Assembly (NCBI GenBank): GCA_036823255.1
Contig: DAISGC010000135.1
Coordinates: forward strand, 1-6,064
Length of the DNA stretch: 6,064 nucleotides
Reading direction: 5' to 3'
Origin: UBA4658 sp002405485
GTDB taxonomy: Bacteria; Planctomycetota; Phycisphaerae; Phycisphaerales; UBA1924
Position numbers and translations under genes: made by a program. Positions 5,665 to 6,064 of the stretch are shown here, piece after piece. Below the pieces are notes generated by a model. The model saw only the letters and a list, made by a program, of their open reading frames with translations, did not search any database and was not told the DNA's origin. Position 1 is the first letter of the stretch, and each line of letters starts with the position of its first letter.

Positions 5665-5980
5665 GATGGATCACGCGGCCGAAACGCTCAACCAACAGGT
5701 TCACACGGCTCGGCGGCGATGGCTGCAGACCAGAGGATTCTAGCCGTGGAGGGATTCTGATCGGGATCGAGGACCGGGGGGGCGACGAACTCCCGGGGGA
5801 GGTTCTGGCGGGCTCCCGGAAACCCACGGGGCCGGGCGGCGGGTGGTGCTCGGCGGGAGGAGCTGCTAACATCCGCACTGCCTTTTCGCGTCGTGGATGG
5901 GGAATACCCGATGCTCGTGATGGGGACGCCGAAATCGTGGGGGATGGGAAGCGTGGCGGGGTCTTGAAGCGTCGGGTTGC

Positions 5981-5984
5981 AGGA
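5981..5984 (+). promoter_or_regulatory. Ribosome-binding site of the kinase-like gene
   Basis: AGGA lies 8 nt before the GTG at 5993-5995. A second in-frame GTG at 5999 would be 14 nt away, so the first is preferred. Confidence 0.5.
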
Positions 5985-5992
5985 ATAGCCGA

Positions 5993-6064
5993 GTGATCGT
6001 GGACTTGGATCAGCTTCCGAAGATTGGCCCATACATCCTGACACGGGCTCTTGGTCCCGCCGCG
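5993..6064 (+). CDS. Probable Ser/Thr protein kinase, N-terminal fragment (3'-truncated)
   Basis: Only 24 codons are in the window, reading VIVDLDQLPKIGPYILTRAL and then GPAA at the edge. The 'LP-x-IGPY-x-LxRxLG' pattern is the usual beginning of bacterial Hanks-type (PknB-like) kinases, where it runs into the glycine-rich ATP-binding loop. Such kinases are abundant in planctomycetes. The frame is closed upstream by TGA at 5918-5920, and the first possible start after it is GTG at 5993, with AGGA 8 nt before. Here the loop begins LGPAA rather than the more common LGxGG, so ATP binding cannot be judged from the fragment. It is divergent from hppD. With so little sequence, another protein type remains possible. 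Confidence 0.6.
   Translation, partial: MIVDLDQLPKIGPYILTRALGPAA

Larger units (their letters stand above)
5654..5992. other. Divergent intergenic region between hppD and the kinase-like gene
   Basis: This 339-bp stretch must hold the leaders of hppD (leftward) and the kinase-like gene (rightward). On the minus strand, TAGAAT (5737-5742) is a plausible -10 for hppD about 84 nt before its start, but I see no good -35. The octamers GGATTCTA and GGATTCTG lie close together around 5735-5760. The middle is rich in G-runs (7 Gs at 5776-5782), and a weak nested hairpin occurs at 5815-5836. The long open frames crossing this region lack recognisable protein features and look non-coding. Confidence 0.45.

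Noticed and set aside
4250..5743. Long plus-strand open frame (about 497 codons) antisense to hppD
   Set aside because: It mirrors hppD codon for codon. Its composition (Val/His/Leu/Arg-rich) is typical of antisense frames in GC-rich genes, and no domain is recognisable, whereas the minus strand is unmistakably HPPD.
5815..5836. Nested short hairpin (CCCGG/CCGGG) as a terminator or riboswitch
   Set aside because: The stems are only 5 and 3 bp in very GC-rich DNA, and the position between divergent genes does not call for a terminator.
5654..5878. N-terminal extension of hppD from an ATG at 5878
   Set aside because: The added 75 residues are Pro/Ser/Arg-rich and unlike HPPDs; the ATG at 5651-5653 has a good ribosome-binding site.
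5538..5996. Plus-strand open frame whose TGA overlaps the GTG of the kinase-like gene, suggesting coupling
   Set aside because: It begins inside hppD in antisense, is Gly/Arg-rich without any protein family character, and has no convincing start signal. The GTGA overlap is probably chance.

Overview
The window is GC-rich bacterial chromosomal DNA. It probably comes from a planctomycete of the Phycisphaerae type. The grounds are a secreted modular protein ending in a duplicated 'DIFGFLNAW' EF-hand (dockerin-like) tail, a metallophosphoesterase fused to a LamG-type domain, and what looks like the start of a Ser/Thr protein kinase with an 'IGPY' N-terminus. The assignment is inferred from family style, not from a database search.

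Layout, left to right. (1) A 5'-truncated metallophosphoesterase plus LamG protein runs on the plus strand from base 2. Its frame is doubtful after about 1600, where a run of poly-G tracts begins. (2) A perfect 13-bp hairpin at 1697-1726 lies between this gene and the next, which is convergent, and fits a shared terminator. (3) The minus strand carries a 575-aa secreted multidomain protein (1785-3512). (4) A 146-bp gap (3513-3658) holds a small inverted repeat and a short direct repeat. (5) Three close minus-strand genes, read right to left, are hppD (4-hydroxyphenylpyruvate dioxygenase, 4376-5653), a DUF4160 protein 11 nt downstream, and a DUF2442 protein that overlaps the DUF4160 gene by 29 nt. 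They look like one transcription unit. (6) A 339-bp divergent intergenic region (5654-5992) follows. (7) The first 24 codons of a plus-strand gene, probably a Ser/Thr kinase, end at the window edge.

hppD encodes the tyrosine-catabolism enzyme that makes homogentisate, and its three iron ligands are visible. The DUF4160/DUF2442 pair is a recurrent two-gene module of unknown function, possibly toxin-antitoxin-like, and has no obvious link to tyrosine breakdown. The secreted protein and the metallophosphoesterase/LamG protein are probably extracytoplasmic. The most unusual observation is that hppD contains two palindromic segments in regions where the protein is longer than well-known homologues. 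One encodes about 14 extra residues in the interdomain linker, like a small palindromic element inserted in frame. The other overlaps a 7-codon tandem duplication. No RNA genes, CRISPR arrays or insertion sequences were seen.
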